Positions 46,381-55,420 of a stretch of 64,000 bases of DNA are shown here, in pieces. Source of the stretch: Clostridiales bacterium. Its GTDB lineage: Bacteria > Bacillota > Clostridia > Saccharofermentanales > Saccharofermentanaceae. The stretch lies in contig JAFSPU010000008.1 of assembly GCA_017451265.1 (NCBI GenBank), forward strand, positions 120,258 to 184,257. Direction: 5' to 3'. The notes under the pieces were generated by a model. That model worked only from the letters and a program-made list of their open reading frames with translations, searched no databases and was not told where the DNA came from. Position 1 is the first letter of the stretch. Each line of letters starts with the position of its first letter. The position numbers and the translations under genes were made by a program.

Positions 46381-47007
46381 TCAATTACCTTCCATTTCTT
46401 TATTTATTCTTAATACATCTTCAAGCAACTCTATATTGCGTGCGCATCTGCACTTCTCTGCCTCGATGATCGCCAGTATCTTCTTGGCAGCCGTCTCGAT
46501 ATCGTCATTAACAACTACATAATCGAAATGACCTACATAATTAGTTTCCTGTCTTGCCATCTCGAGTCTTGCAGCGATCGCTTCATCGGAATCAGTTCCT
46601 CTTCCGCGCAGTCTGTTCTCAAGCTCTTCATATGAAGGGGCAAGGAGGAAGATCGTAACCGACTGTTCGAAATTCTCCTTGAGCGCCATGCTTCCTGCGA
46701 TGGTAAGGTCAAGCAGTACATCCGTGCCGGCCTCGCTCATATCCTGGAGTGCAACAGTGGGAGTTCCGTAGTAGTTGCCGACAAACTCATCGTACTCGAG
46801 GATCTCTCCTTCTTCGTACATCTTCATGAACTCTTCCTTGGTCTTAAAGAAGTAGTGCACTCCGTCCTGCTCGCCTTCTCTGGGCTCTCTGGTCGTAACC
46901 GATATGGATGTTCCGAAGGAAGGATTGATCTCCTTGACCTTGGAAAGGACCGAGCCTTTACCTGTTCCGGAAGGTCCCGATACTGATATCAATAATCCTT
47001 TTGCCAT
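46381..47007 (-). CDS. gmk: Guanylate kinase
   Basis: 208 aa. P-loop ISVSGPSGTGKGSVLSK, TTREPREGEQDGVHYFF, GNYYGTPTVALQDM, IFLLAPSYEELENRLRGRGT. Phosphorylates GMP to GDP. Two bases after remA and close before rpoZ; a standard Firmicutes order. Confidence 0.97.
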   Translation of the reverse strand: MAKGLLISVSGPSGTGKGSVLSKVKEINPSFGTSISVTTREPREGEQDGVHYFFKTKEEFMKMYEEGEILEYDEFVGNYYGTPTVALQDMSEAGTDVLLDLTIAGSMALKENFEQSVTIFLLAPSYEELENRLRGRGTDSDEAIAARLEMARQETNYVGHFDYVVVNDDIETAAKKILAIIEAEKCRCARNIELLEDVLRINKEMEGN

Positions 47008-47009
47008 AG

Positions 47010-47243
47010 TTATTCCTCCAGGCTTTTCCTGACGACTGCCACCTCAAGGGCGCTGGTCACAATATGATCGCTGTCCATGATCAGGACGCTTCTGCACTTC
47101 TTGCCTGCACAGCAGTCGACGAGCATTGCCCTGTCTCTTGCTTCCTGCATCATGCGCCTGATAGGCGCCGAGTCGGCCGATGCCACTGCGAGCACTCTTG
47201 ATGCCGCTGCCACATTGCCTCCTCCGATATCCGCGAATCTCAT
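47010..47243 (-). CDS. remA: RemA/DUF370 regulatory protein
   Basis: 77 aa. FADIGGGNVAAASRVLAVAS, SAPIRRMMQEARDRAMLVDC and SVLIMDSDHIVTSALE match the RemA family, including the RDRxMLID and VxxMDSDH motifs. In B. subtilis it is a DNA-binding activator of matrix and osmoprotection genes. N-terminus is a little shorter than in Bacillus. In the yicC-remA-gmk-rpoZ cluster. Confidence 0.93.
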   Translation of the reverse strand: MRFADIGGGNVAAASRVLAVASADSAPIRRMMQEARDRAMLVDCCAGKKCRSVLIMDSDHIVTSALEVAVVRKSLEE

Positions 47244-47259
47244 AGTCTTTCCTTCCCGG

Positions 47260-48147
47260 TCAGACCAGATTCTGGATCTGCTCTCTCATCATCTCGACTA
47301 TGTTCTTCATGAACATAACGCGGTTCGTGATCTCTATGTCATTCGCCTTCGAGCCGATGGTATTAGTCTCACGGTTGATCTCCTGAATCAGGAAATCCAT
47401 CTTCTTTCCTACGGCGCCGTCGACAGCAAGTATCCTCTTGCCCTGGGAGAAGTGGCTGGACAGCCTCTTAAGCTCCTCATCGATCGCGCACTTATCTGCA
47501 AAGACTGCAACTTCGGCTGTGATCCTGGCCTCATCGTAAAAGGCCTTGCTGTTATCTGCCAGAAGTTCATCGATCCTGTCGGAAAGTCTTGCTCTGTATT
47601 CTTCAACTACACGCGGAGCTCTGGCATCGATCTCGTTCCTTACCTTCTCAAGCTCATTGATCTTGTCGATAAGGTCTGATACGAGGTTCGCGCCCTCAGT
47701 GCTTCTCATCTCCTGCATTCCGTCCAAAGCTTCCTTAACGGTCTGCTCGAGCTCGGAATAGATCTGCTCCTCGTCCACTTCACCCTGTCTGGTGGAAAGG
47801 ACATCAGGGAAAGCCGCAAGTCTTGACGCATTCACATCATCCACTCTGCCCGTAAGGGAAGCGATCTGTGATACTGCTTCGGAATAAGCTTTAACGAGAC
47901 TTGTGTTGACTATTACCTCGGAGGATCCCTCTGCATCGTCTTCAAAGCTGATATAGACATCGACCTTGCCTCTGACGAGAGTATCGGAGATAAGCTTTCT
48001 GATGGCGGCATCTGCAAAATTGAACAGCTTGGGCATCCTGATATTGATATCACAGAAGCGGCTGTTTACTGACTTAAGCTCAACAGAGTAGTGTCTTGTA
48101 TCAAAAACTTTCTCGCCTCTGCCGAAGCCTGTCATACTGTGCGCCAT
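47260..48147 (-). CDS. yicC: YicC family endoribonuclease-like protein
   Basis: 295 aa. MAHSMTGFGRGEK start is diagnostic; VELKSVNSRFCDINIRMPK follows, and the C-terminus ends in GSKANDIEITNRVMFMKNIV...REQIQNLV. YicC was described as an endoribonuclease. First gene of the cluster. GGAGG box before the ATG; the leader holds a hairpin. Confidence 0.96.
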   Translation of the reverse strand: MAHSMTGFGRGEKVFDTRHYSVELKSVNSRFCDINIRMPKLFNFADAAIRKLISDTLVRGKVDVYISFEDDAEGSSEVIVNTSLVKAYSEAVSQIASLTGRVDDVNASRLAAFPDVLSTRQGEVDEEQIYSELEQTVKEALDGMQEMRSTEGANLVSDLIDKINELEKVRNEIDARAPRVVEEYRARLSDRIDELLADNSKAFYDEARITAEVAVFADKCAIDEELKRLSSHFSQGKRILAVDGAVGKKMDFLIQEINRETNTIGSKANDIEITNRVMFMKNIVEMMREQIQNLV

Positions 48148-48179
48148 GTAAGCCTCCAGGTATACGTAAAGATGAAAAC

Positions 48180-48214
48180 AGCCTGTGTCGAAGCTATGCT
48201 CCGATAAACAGGCT
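48180..48214 (-). terminator. Terminator-like hairpin in the yicC leader
   Basis: AGCCTGT/ACAGGCT outer stem plus inner TCGGAGC/GCTTCGA, then GTTTTC on the minus strand. It lies downstream of the promoter at 48229-48257 and upstream of yicC, so it either ends the metallophosphoesterase transcript or attenuates yicC. Confidence 0.6.
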
Positions 48215-48228
48215 TTTCCCGTTTGTAT

Positions 48229-48257
48229 ATTATATATTATAGGGCCGATTTTGGCAA
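48229..48257 (-). promoter_or_regulatory. Promoter of the yicC-remA-gmk-rpoZ-glyS operon
   Basis: TTGCCA (48257-48252), 17-base spacer, TATAAT (48234-48229) on the minus strand. A second TATAAT overlaps at 48241-48236. Confidence 0.7.
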
Positions 48258-48268
48258 CAAAAATATGT

Positions 48269-48988
48269 TCACAAAACCCGCAAAGGCCTGTAATTTAAGT
48301 AGTCCGCGGACACACAAAAATATTTAACGCCGTTTTTCTCACCCTCAAAAACCTGTGCATGCGCACGCCCGTGGAGGTGCCCGTACAGACATATATCCAC
48401 TATCCCGCTCTCCTCTATCACGGAAGCGTAGTCACAGGGGGCTCCTTTTCTGCCGCAGGGAGGGTAATGAGTCATCATGATGTGGGTCAGCTTGTGCTCA
48501 GGATCTGACTTTGCCAAGCTTTCCAGGCACAGCTTCATCCTCTCGAGCTCCCTGTCATGAATCTTGATGTCCTCGGCTTTGACATTGTCATCCTCAAGTC
48601 TCTTCCATCCGCGGGTGCCTGTCACCGCCACCCCCTGCTTCTCATCCACGTAGGTAACGTTCTTAAGTATTCTGATCGAATTAAGCCCGCGCTCATCAAG
48701 CTGCCTTTGCATCTTGGCGGCAGTACCCCACCAGTAGTCGTGGTTGCCTCTGATTATGAGCTTTGTTCCGGGAAGGTCGTTAATATACTGGAAGTCCTTC
48801 TGCGCATTATCAAAGTACATGGCCCAGGAAAGGTCTCCCGGAAGGAGGAAAAGATCGTCGTCGGATATCACGGACACATTCTCTTTGATTCGCTCCATGT
48901 AACCCTTCCAAGCGGGACCGAAGTCCTCCATAGATTTCTCGGGGTTATCGAGCGCCAGATGCAGATCCGCCATCGCGTATACAGCCAT
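48269..48988 (-). CDS. Calcineurin-like metallophosphoesterase
   Basis: 239 aa. MAVYAMADLHLALDNPEKSM (DxH), LFLLPGDLSWAM (GDxxW), LIIRGNHDYWWG (GNHD), MMTHYPPCG, and DICLYGHLHGRA (GHxH). All metal ligands are present. Substrate unknown. One-base overlap with uvrC upstream. Confidence 0.93.
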   Translation of the reverse strand: MAVYAMADLHLALDNPEKSMEDFGPAWKGYMERIKENVSVISDDDLFLLPGDLSWAMYFDNAQKDFQYINDLPGTKLIIRGNHDYWWGTAAKMQRQLDERGLNSIRILKNVTYVDEKQGVAVTGTRGWKRLEDDNVKAEDIKIHDRELERMKLCLESLAKSDPEHKLTHIMMTHYPPCGRKGAPCDYASVIEESGIVDICLYGHLHGRAHAQVFEGEKNGVKYFCVSADYLNYRPLRVL

Positions 48989-50868
48989 CAGTCCTCCTCC
49001 TCATCTTGATGGAAATAATCGTAGATCATCTTCGCATCTTTGTCACTTATTCCTTTGATGCCGGACAAAGTCTCGAGGTCAGCATCCTCGACAGCCTTTA
49101 CCGTGCCGAGCGCCTGCAGAAGCACCTTGCGTTTCGCGGGGCCTATGCCCGTGATGTTCTCAAGCTTATAGCGTATGTTTCTTTTCTTGGAAAGCTTCTT
49201 CTGGTATGTGATCGCAAAGCGGTGCACCTCATTCTGCACCGCCGAAAGGAAGCGCAGGAGCACGACGTCATCATCCGAGGGCTCATTCTTCTCGAGCATG
49301 ATCTCGGTACCGTCCTCGAGCACCACGCCCGCCGTCCTGTGGCGCGAGTTCTTCACCATGCCCACAAGCCTGATATCGCGGTCAGTCTCAAGCGAACGCA
49401 CCACGGAAGCTACCGCAGAAAGCTGCCCCTTGCCGCCGTCAACCAGAATGATATCGGGGTACTCGAACCCGTCGCTGCCGTCATGCGCGAAGCGCCTGGT
49501 AAGAGTCTCCCTCATGGAAGCGAAATCATCCTGCGTCTGTACTGTCTTCATCTTAAACAGCCTGTAGGATTTCTTGTCCGCCCTGCCGTCCTTGAAGACT
49601 ACCATGCCGGAACAGATGTCGTCATTGCCGAGGTTGCTTATGTCGTAAGACTCTGCCCTGTGAAGGCTGTTCTCGGGGACATTCAGTATGCGCTCGAGGA
49701 TCCTCATGCCGGCAGCAGGATCCGCCTGAGCACCGCCGCCGCGCAATATGCGTCTCACCATCATCTCCTGTGCATTTACGGAAGCCATCTTAAGAAGGTC
49801 ATGCATCTCTCCCCTCTCGGGAGTATAGACGCGCACTTTGCGCCCCGCCTCGCCTGAAAGGAATTCGGACAGGAGCCCGACATCCTCCTCTTCATCTAAC
49901 TTCGGCACAAGCACAATGGGGGGAATGTTACCGCACCCGGGGTAGTACTGCGTAATGAAACTTGTTACCAATTCCGACACCGAGGGCAGGTCGCCCTTCA
50001 TGAAGTATGTGGAAGAGCCGACAATCCTTCCCGATCTCAGCTCAAGCTTCCGCACGCAGGTCTCGCCCGCTTGTGCGTAGATACCGATGGCATCCACATC
50101 GCGCTCTATCTTCTGGAACACGCGCTGATTTTTGGTGATCGCATCCAGAGCCGCGAGCCTGTCTCTTATCACCGCCGCCCTCTCAAAATCGAGTTCCTCC
50201 GAAGCCTGCTCCATCTGCTTTTGAAGCTCCAGCTTAATGCCGTCGTAGCGGCCCTCGAAGAAAGCGACTATATCGAAGATCATCTTACGGTACTCTTCGC
50301 CTGAAACATTTCCGGAACACGGTGCCATGCACTTGCCGATGTGATAGTTCAGGCACGGCCTGTCCTTGCCTATGTCGCGCGGGAAAACTTTACTGCAGCG
50401 CTTGAGCGGGAAGATCTGCTCTATAGCCTTCATGGTGTTATACAGGTCGCCTCCCATGTACGGGCCGTAGTATCTTGCACCCGCGGCCCTCGCCTTCTCG
50501 TCAGGACGGAAAGCCTTAAACACTCTCGGGTACTCCTCGTTAAGGGTGACGCACACGTAAGGGTATGCCTTGTCGTCACGCAGGAGGATGTTGTACTGGG
50601 GCATGTAACGCTTGATCAGATTGGATTCAAGAAGCAGCGCTTCCGTCTCGGAGCCGACCACAACATACTCAAAGTCGGCCACGTGAGAAACCATCGCCGC
50701 CACCTTGGGATGAGTGATCTGTCCGCCTCCGAAATAGGACCTTAATCTGTTTCTTAGCTTCTTCGCTTTGCCGACATAAATAACAGATCCCGAAGCATCC
50801 TTCATCAGGTATACTCCGGGACTTAAAGGCACTGTATCAAGTCTTGCGTCAAACTTAGCTGAGCTCAT
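48988..50868 (-). CDS. uvrC: Excinuclease ABC subunit C
   Basis: 626 aa. N-terminal GIY-YIG nuclease (SPGVYLMKDASGSVIYVGKA, KKLRNRLRSYF), UVR domain (EQASEELDFERAAVIRDRLA), RNase H-like C-nuclease (SYDISNLGNDDICSGMVVF; FEYPDIILVDGGKGQLSA) and C-terminal HhH (ENITGIGPAKRKVLLQALG). Makes both cuts in nucleotide excision repair. AAGGAG box. Confidence 0.97.
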   Translation of the reverse strand: MSSAKFDARLDTVPLSPGVYLMKDASGSVIYVGKAKKLRNRLRSYFGGGQITHPKVAAMVSHVADFEYVVVGSETEALLLESNLIKRYMPQYNILLRDDKAYPYVCVTLNEEYPRVFKAFRPDEKARAAGARYYGPYMGGDLYNTMKAIEQIFPLKRCSKVFPRDIGKDRPCLNYHIGKCMAPCSGNVSGEEYRKMIFDIVAFFEGRYDGIKLELQKQMEQASEELDFERAAVIRDRLAALDAITKNQRVFQKIERDVDAIGIYAQAGETCVRKLELRSGRIVGSSTYFMKGDLPSVSELVTSFITQYYPGCGNIPPIVLVPKLDEEEDVGLLSEFLSGEAGRKVRVYTPERGEMHDLLKMASVNAQEMMVRRILRGGGAQADPAAGMRILERILNVPENSLHRAESYDISNLGNDDICSGMVVFKDGRADKKSYRLFKMKTVQTQDDFASMRETLTRRFAHDGSDGFEYPDIILVDGGKGQLSAVASVVRSLETDRDIRLVGMVKNSRHRTAGVVLEDGTEIMLEKNEPSDDDVVLLRFLSAVQNEVHRFAITYQKKLSKKRNIRYKLENITGIGPAKRKVLLQALGTVKAVEDADLETLSGIKGISDKDAKMIYDYFHQDEEED

Positions 50869-50883
50869 TACTCCTTAAGAACA

Positions 50884-51147
50884 TCATACCTTCGGGTCCT
50901 TAAGATATTCTATCAAAGATTTAACGGCTTCGCCCGAGTCTGTTCCGTCAGCTGTAACGGTAATCTCGGAACCGTTGTCGATTCCCAGAGACATAACGCC
51001 CAGAAGGCTCTTGGCATTGGCTCTGTGTCCATTCTTGACAATGTAGACGGTGCTTCTGAAATCTGATGCTTTCTGTACGAGCATTGCGACGGCCTTCATC
51101 TGAAGGTCTGCAGCACCGCAGTTAAAAATGACTCTGTCTTCTGTCAT
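50884..51147 (-). CDS. Crh-like HPr homologue (Gln at the catalytic His site)
   Basis: 87 aa, HPr fold by length and pattern. At the place of the phospho-His in GLHARPA it has DLQMKAV (Gln16), so it cannot take phosphate from enzyme I. The regulatory serine site is kept: ANAKSLLGVMSLGI (Ser47), with the same 31-residue spacing as His15-Ser46 of HPr. B. subtilis Crh also has Gln15 and Ser46, so a role as corepressor after HPr kinase action is likely. However, no CcpA or kinase gene is in view. Starts just before uvrC on the same strand. Confidence 0.8.
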   Translation of the reverse strand: MTEDRVIFNCGAADLQMKAVAMLVQKASDFRSTVYIVKNGHRANAKSLLGVMSLGIDNGSEITVTADGTDSGEAVKSLIEYLKDPKV

Positions 51148-51305
51148 GAAAACCCTCCGGGGAAATCAATTCTTTATACTCCTCGCGTAGTATATTTTTA
51201 AGCAGAATGATAGTCAACAAAGATTTGCCATGTCAGAAAGCATTTCGGCTATTTATCTTAAAACTCCTATCGACGGGCTTTGTATTTGTTTATTTTCACA
51301 ACCCG

Positions 51306-51944
51306 TCAGTCTATATCCGGAACCCACTCTTTCTCATGCGCCGCTTTAAGACACAGCCTTATCTGGGCTGCACTGCTCTTGTGATCGTTAAGGTCAGAAG
51401 GCAGTTCATCGACACCGAAATAACGCGCCTCGGAAGTCTCCTCGTTAGACGCATATTCACCGCTTATGTAACGGCACAGGACAAAGAATCTGGTGATATA
51501 AAAATACGACTTGGGGTTATTGTGTTTGCGGTTGCTGTGAGCTGCCACAAGGCGCCAGGGCTCGACCTTTATACCCGCCTCTTCACGCGCCTCCTTAACG
51601 GTATTCTCCATGATGGACATGTTGTACTCGCACCACCCTCCGGGCAATGCCCACTTGCCGTCATAATCCTTCACCAGCAGAACTTCATCCTTCTCGTTAA
51701 ATACTGCAGCACGCGTGTCTATCCTGGGTGTCTGATACCCCTCACAATCCTCGAAAAGTTTCTTGGCATCCTGCGCGGTAATGCCCTCCGCTGACAGCGA
51801 GAGCAGCTCTGCCGCCAGGTCTCTAACCTGCCTGAATCTTTCGATATCAAATCTGTCCTTGCAGTAAAGCAGAGCATCGTTTGAGATAGCCATCAGTTCC
51901 TGTGAGATCTCGGTAAGTCTCCAGGAGATATCGTTGTTTTCCAT
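51306..51944 (-). CDS. Nudix hydrolase with N-terminal Nudix_N_2-type domain
   Basis: 212 aa. Residues 1-68 are a helical domain (ELMAISNDALLYCKDRFDIERF), typical of a group with ADP-ribose or related substrates. Nudix box GGWCEYNMSIMENTVKEARE continues EAGI: the first Glu of the canonical box is Met, as in this subgroup, while KEAREEAG keeps the metal-binding glutamates. Upstream TRAAVFNEKDEVLLVKDYDG. ATG 51944 has GAAGGA upstream. Confidence 0.88.
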   Translation of the reverse strand: MENNDISWRLTEISQELMAISNDALLYCKDRFDIERFRQVRDLAAELLSLSAEGITAQDAKKLFEDCEGYQTPRIDTRAAVFNEKDEVLLVKDYDGKWALPGGWCEYNMSIMENTVKEAREEAGIKVEPWRLVAAHSNRKHNNPKSYFYITRFFVLCRYISGEYASNEETSEARYFGVDELPSDLNDHKSSAAQIRLCLKAAHEKEWVPDID

Positions 51945-51972
51945 ATTAAGATCCTTCTTTGATAATATCAAA

Positions 51973-51994
51973 GCGGCGAAGTCTCCTTCGCCGC
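51973..51994 (-). terminator. Terminator of veg
   Basis: Perfect 9-bp stem GCGGCGAAG/CTTCGCCGC with a four-base loop, followed on the minus strand by TTTGATATTATC. Confidence 0.75.
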
Positions 51995-52040
51995 CTGTTA
52001 ATTCTCTATATATTTTCAGACCTGTATCCGGTCAGCAGTC

Positions 52041-52313
52041 TTATACTACTGCTGCGGTATCAGCCGCTTCTGCAGGGATAGCGATTCTGACAGCTCTTGT
52101 CAGAACATCGATATAGCTGTAGGAAACGATCTCAAATTCACCGTCGGATTCACGCTGGCATCTTACCGTGAATACATTAGGATAGCAGTTATCAACTACA
52201 CCCTCGTGTACGATGATCCTCTTACGACCGCCATTGGAAGAAAGTCTTACGGGGCTTCCTATCATGGACTGAAGTCTGGAACGACATGACTCCAAATCTG
52301 ACTTGATGATCAT
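52041..52313 (-). CDS. veg: Veg family protein
   Basis: 90 aa. RSRLQSMIGSPVRLSSNGGR, KRIIVHEGVVDNCYPNVFTV and VSYSYIDVLTRAVRI match Veg (PF06257). In B. subtilis Veg promotes biofilm formation and affects spore outgrowth. ATG 52313 has GGAGG eight bases before; upstream in-frame codons do not match the family. Confidence 0.92.
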   Translation of the reverse strand: MIIKSDLESCRSRLQSMIGSPVRLSSNGGRKRIIVHEGVVDNCYPNVFTVRCQRESDGEFEIVSYSYIDVLTRAVRIAIPAEAADTAAVV

Positions 52314-52458
52314 TTGGTCTACCTCCGAGTAATAATTCCAAAGCGATGATAACAGAATCAAGACTTTTTGTCAATTAACAACCCCTATATATTGTGGTCG
52401 TTTGTTAAAAATCAACAAAATCTCGTGGAAATCGCCCTGTAACAGCCCTTTCGCGGTA

Positions 52459-53700
52459 TTACAGACCGTGGCAGGAATTAAGATATGCCGCGACCATTCC
52501 GGAGATATCAGCCTGTATGGTCTGAGCGCGGTCAAGGGATGAGCACTCGCTGTAGACTATCAGCACGATCGGCTCTGACGAATCTATGATCGCAATGTCG
52601 GTATAAGCATGGAAGGTCTCGTTTCTGCCCGAGACGTGAAGGACAGGCGTGTCCTCACCGAACGAAGTCGTAAAAGGCGACCTGATGGAAGTGTAGTAAA
52701 GGTCATTCATGAGAGGCTGGTAAGTGGCGGGCTCCCTGATGTAGCCGAAGTAAAGAGCCTGCGCGTAAGCCGTCATGTCGTAGCAGGAAGTCCTGTTGGG
52801 ACCGCTCATGAGCGTGCCGGCATAGTCCGTATAAGTCGAGTTTTCCGTGTAATTGGTGTAGCCGCTTATGCCTGAGATATAGCTCCACACCGTGGAGATG
52901 CCGCTGCACCTGTCGAGCACCACAGACAGCGCGTAATCGTCGTTGGTTGTTACCGCAAGGTTCGCAAGCGTCCTTAAGTAGAACATCTTCCCTGCAGGAT
53001 ATGTGGATGCTATTGCGGAGGAATTGCCGGGCACCGCCGAGCCGTCGTAAGTGATGATGTAATTAGGTGAGCTGTAGCCCATTGCGACGCGGTGCCAGAA
53101 GGTAAACTCTATCGGCAACGCAAAAGCACCCGCGGGCACGATCGGTTCAAGGTCATTGATGCCCATCGTCTCCCCGTTGTCGAGATTGACATATCTGAAG
53201 CAGATCCTCTCTGACGGGTTGTTACCGATATAGTTCTGGATATCCTGCTTAAGGTAGTCGAGCAAAACATCACGCTGCTCATGCGATACAGTTTGAAGAG
53301 GGTATGAATTTCTGAAATAGAAAGGCTCCTGCTCGACGAACTCCTGAGCAGACAGATCAGTAATATCGATCGTTTCCACCGTCGTCTCTGTCGCGATAAC
53401 GGGAGCAAGGACAGGATCGGTAGCCTCCGTCACTTCGACAGGTTCCGTCTCATAGATGAAAGGTGATGCTTCAGATGTCTCAGGTGAAGTCTCCGCAGTG
53501 GTGGCCGTAGCAGCGCCGACAAGATCAGGGTACTCCTGTTCATACAGCTCCTGCATATTTGCGCCGATACGGATAAGCAAAGCCGCAAGACAAATCAGAA
53601 CGATGATCGAGATGATGACGATCATCTTGGTATGGCGATTCTTCCTTATACCCTCAGCTTTGTTGAGGAAAGTGGGATTAGGATACTGACCTCTGCGCAT
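52459..53700 (-). CDS. Membrane-anchored class A beta-lactamase-like protein without catalytic residues
   Basis: 413 aa. Cytoplasmic 24 residues, one helix (MIVIISIIVLICLAALLI), Thr/Glu-rich stalk to about 115, then a serine beta-lactamase-like domain (PF13354 pattern). At the SxxK motif it reads PAGAFALP, so Ser is Gly191 and Lys is Ala194. SDN is replaced in TTNDDYALSVVLD and KTG by VSGRNET. The scaffold is otherwise good (RTSCYDMTAYAQALYFGY; AYTDIAIIDS). I infer no hydrolase activity; binding of wall fragments or of a partner is possible. One-base overlap with fhs upstream. Confidence 0.78.
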   Translation of the reverse strand: MRRGQYPNPTFLNKAEGIRKNRHTKMIVIISIIVLICLAALLIRIGANMQELYEQEYPDLVGAATATTAETSPETSEASPFIYETEPVEVTEATDPVLAPVIATETTVETIDITDLSAQEFVEQEPFYFRNSYPLQTVSHEQRDVLLDYLKQDIQNYIGNNPSERICFRYVNLDNGETMGINDLEPIVPAGAFALPIEFTFWHRVAMGYSSPNYIITYDGSAVPGNSSAIASTYPAGKMFYLRTLANLAVTTNDDYALSVVLDRCSGISTVWSYISGISGYTNYTENSTYTDYAGTLMSGPNRTSCYDMTAYAQALYFGYIREPATYQPLMNDLYYTSIRSPFTTSFGEDTPVLHVSGRNETFHAYTDIAIIDSSEPIVLIVYSECSSLDRAQTIQADISGMVAAYLNSCHGL

Positions 53701-55373
53701 CAGAACAGGCCGTGTACAGTACCGTCGGAATCAATATCAATCTTGAGTGCAGCGGGAGCCTTGGGAAGGCCGGGCATCGTCATGATCTTGCCTGTCAGTA
53801 TAACGATGTAGCCTGCGCCTGCTGCAAGTCTTGCCTCTCTTACGGTCAGTGTAAAGCCTTCGGGACGGCCGAGGAGCTTCGGATCGTCAGACAGCGAATA
53901 CTGAGTCTTCGCCACGCAGATGGGAAGATTTCCGTAACCGGCCTTCTCGAATCCTGAGATAAGTTCCTTGGCCTCAGGAAGGATATCGACATCCTTCGCG
54001 CCGTAGATCTTGGTAGCAACTGCCTTTATCTTATCTTCGATTGAATCGTTAAGATCATAGATAAATGTCGGCTCGGGCTTATTACCTTCATCGAGGATAT
54101 TAAGAACAGCCTCTGCGAGTTCGATTCCGCCGTCTCCGCCCTTGGCATAGATATCAGCGGGAGCATAGGATGCGCCGTTCTCATCGCACAGTCTCTTGAG
54201 CTGTGCTATCTCCTCATCAGTGTCTGACGGGAATCTGTTGGATGCCACGATAACCGGAAGACCCAGAGCCTTCATGTTCTCGATGTGCTTGCTTACATTC
54301 GCAAAACCCTCAGTTACCTTGGCAACATCGGGAGTTGTCAGCTCTTCCTTCGGGATGCCCGCGTTGTACTTGAGGGATCTGATAGTCGTTACGATAACGC
54401 ATGCATCGGGCCAGATTCCGGCCTTTCTGCACTTGATGTCGAGGAACTTAAACGCACCGAGATCAGCACCGAAGCCGGCCTCAGTGATCGTAATGTCAGA
54501 CAGCTTCATGGCTGCCTTAGTAGCGATAACGGAATTGCAGCCGTGTGAAATGTTGGCGAACGGTCCGCCGTGAATGAGGGCGGGTACATGCTCGATGGAC
54601 TGTACGAGGTTAGGGTTGATGGCATCCTTAAGAAGAACTGCCATGGCGCCTTCAGCCTTGAGGTCACGGGCCTTAAGGATATTGCCGTCAAGGTCATAGG
54701 CGATAACGATGTCACCGAGGCGCTTCTTAAGGTCAGTCTCGTCGCTTGCGAGGCAGAGCACTGCCATAACTTCAGAAGCAGCCGTGATGGAGAAGGACTC
54801 GTCTCTCGTAACGCCGTTGGTGCCGCCTCCGACACCTACCGTAATGGAGCGCAGGGCACGGTCGTTCATGTCCATGCAGCGCTTCCACAAAACTCTTTCC
54901 TTATCAATACGCAGCTCATTGCCCTGATAGATGTGGTTATCGATCATGGCAGCGAGAAGGTTGTTAGCAGATGTGATGGCATGAAGGTCACCCGTGAAGT
55001 GCAGGTTAATGTCCTCCATCGGGAGCACCTGGGAGTATCCGCCTCCTGCAGCGCCGCCCTTTATACCGAAGACGGGGCCTAAGGAAGGCTCTCTTAAAGC
55101 GAGCATAACATTGCGGCCGAGCTTGCTCATAGCCTGTGCAAGGCCGATGCTTACGGTAGTCTTACCCTCTCCTGCGGGAGTGGGGTTCATGGCAGTAACC
55201 AGAACAAGCTTGCCGTCCTTCTTATCCGCTCTGCTCTTGATAGCACTAAGAGGTATCTTGGCCTTATACTTGCCGTAGAACTCGAGCTCGTCAGAAGACA
55301 GCCCTGCCTTGGCGCCGATTTCGCCGATGGGATTAAGTGTTGCCTGCTCCGCTATCTCAATGTCGCTTAACAT
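53700..55373 (-). CDS. fhs: Formate-tetrahydrofolate ligase
   Basis: 557 aa. VTAMNPTPAGEGKTTVSIGL with the ATP loop, LREPSLGPVFGIKGGAAGGG, RALRSITVGVGG, and TEAGFGADLGAFKF. Makes 10-formyl-THF from formate and ATP, the entry to purines and, in acetogens, the Wood-Ljungdahl methyl branch. AAGGA box before ATG 55373, extended -10 promoter at 55409-55417. Confidence 0.97.
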   Translation of the reverse strand: MLSDIEIAEQATLNPIGEIGAKAGLSSDELEFYGKYKAKIPLSAIKSRADKKDGKLVLVTAMNPTPAGEGKTTVSIGLAQAMSKLGRNVMLALREPSLGPVFGIKGGAAGGGYSQVLPMEDINLHFTGDLHAITSANNLLAAMIDNHIYQGNELRIDKERVLWKRCMDMNDRALRSITVGVGGGTNGVTRDESFSITAASEVMAVLCLASDETDLKKRLGDIVIAYDLDGNILKARDLKAEGAMAVLLKDAINPNLVQSIEHVPALIHGGPFANISHGCNSVIATKAAMKLSDITITEAGFGADLGAFKFLDIKCRKAGIWPDACVIVTTIRSLKYNAGIPKEELTTPDVAKVTEGFANVSKHIENMKALGLPVIVASNRFPSDTDEEIAQLKRLCDENGASYAPADIYAKGGDGGIELAEAVLNILDEGNKPEPTFIYDLNDSIEDKIKAVATKIYGAKDVDILPEAKELISGFEKAGYGNLPICVAKTQYSLSDDPKLLGRPEGFTLTVREARLAAGAGYIVILTGKIMTMPGLPKAPAALKIDIDSDGTVHGLF

Positions 55374-55408
55374 AGTGATCCATTCCTTTATTTCTAATAC
55401 GATACGTA

Positions 55409-55417
55409 ATTATAGCA
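55409..55417 (-). promoter_or_regulatory. Extended -10 of fhs
   Basis: TGC-TATAAT on the minus strand, in the gap after dapF; leader about 30 bases. Confidence 0.6.
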
Positions 55418-55420
55418 CAA

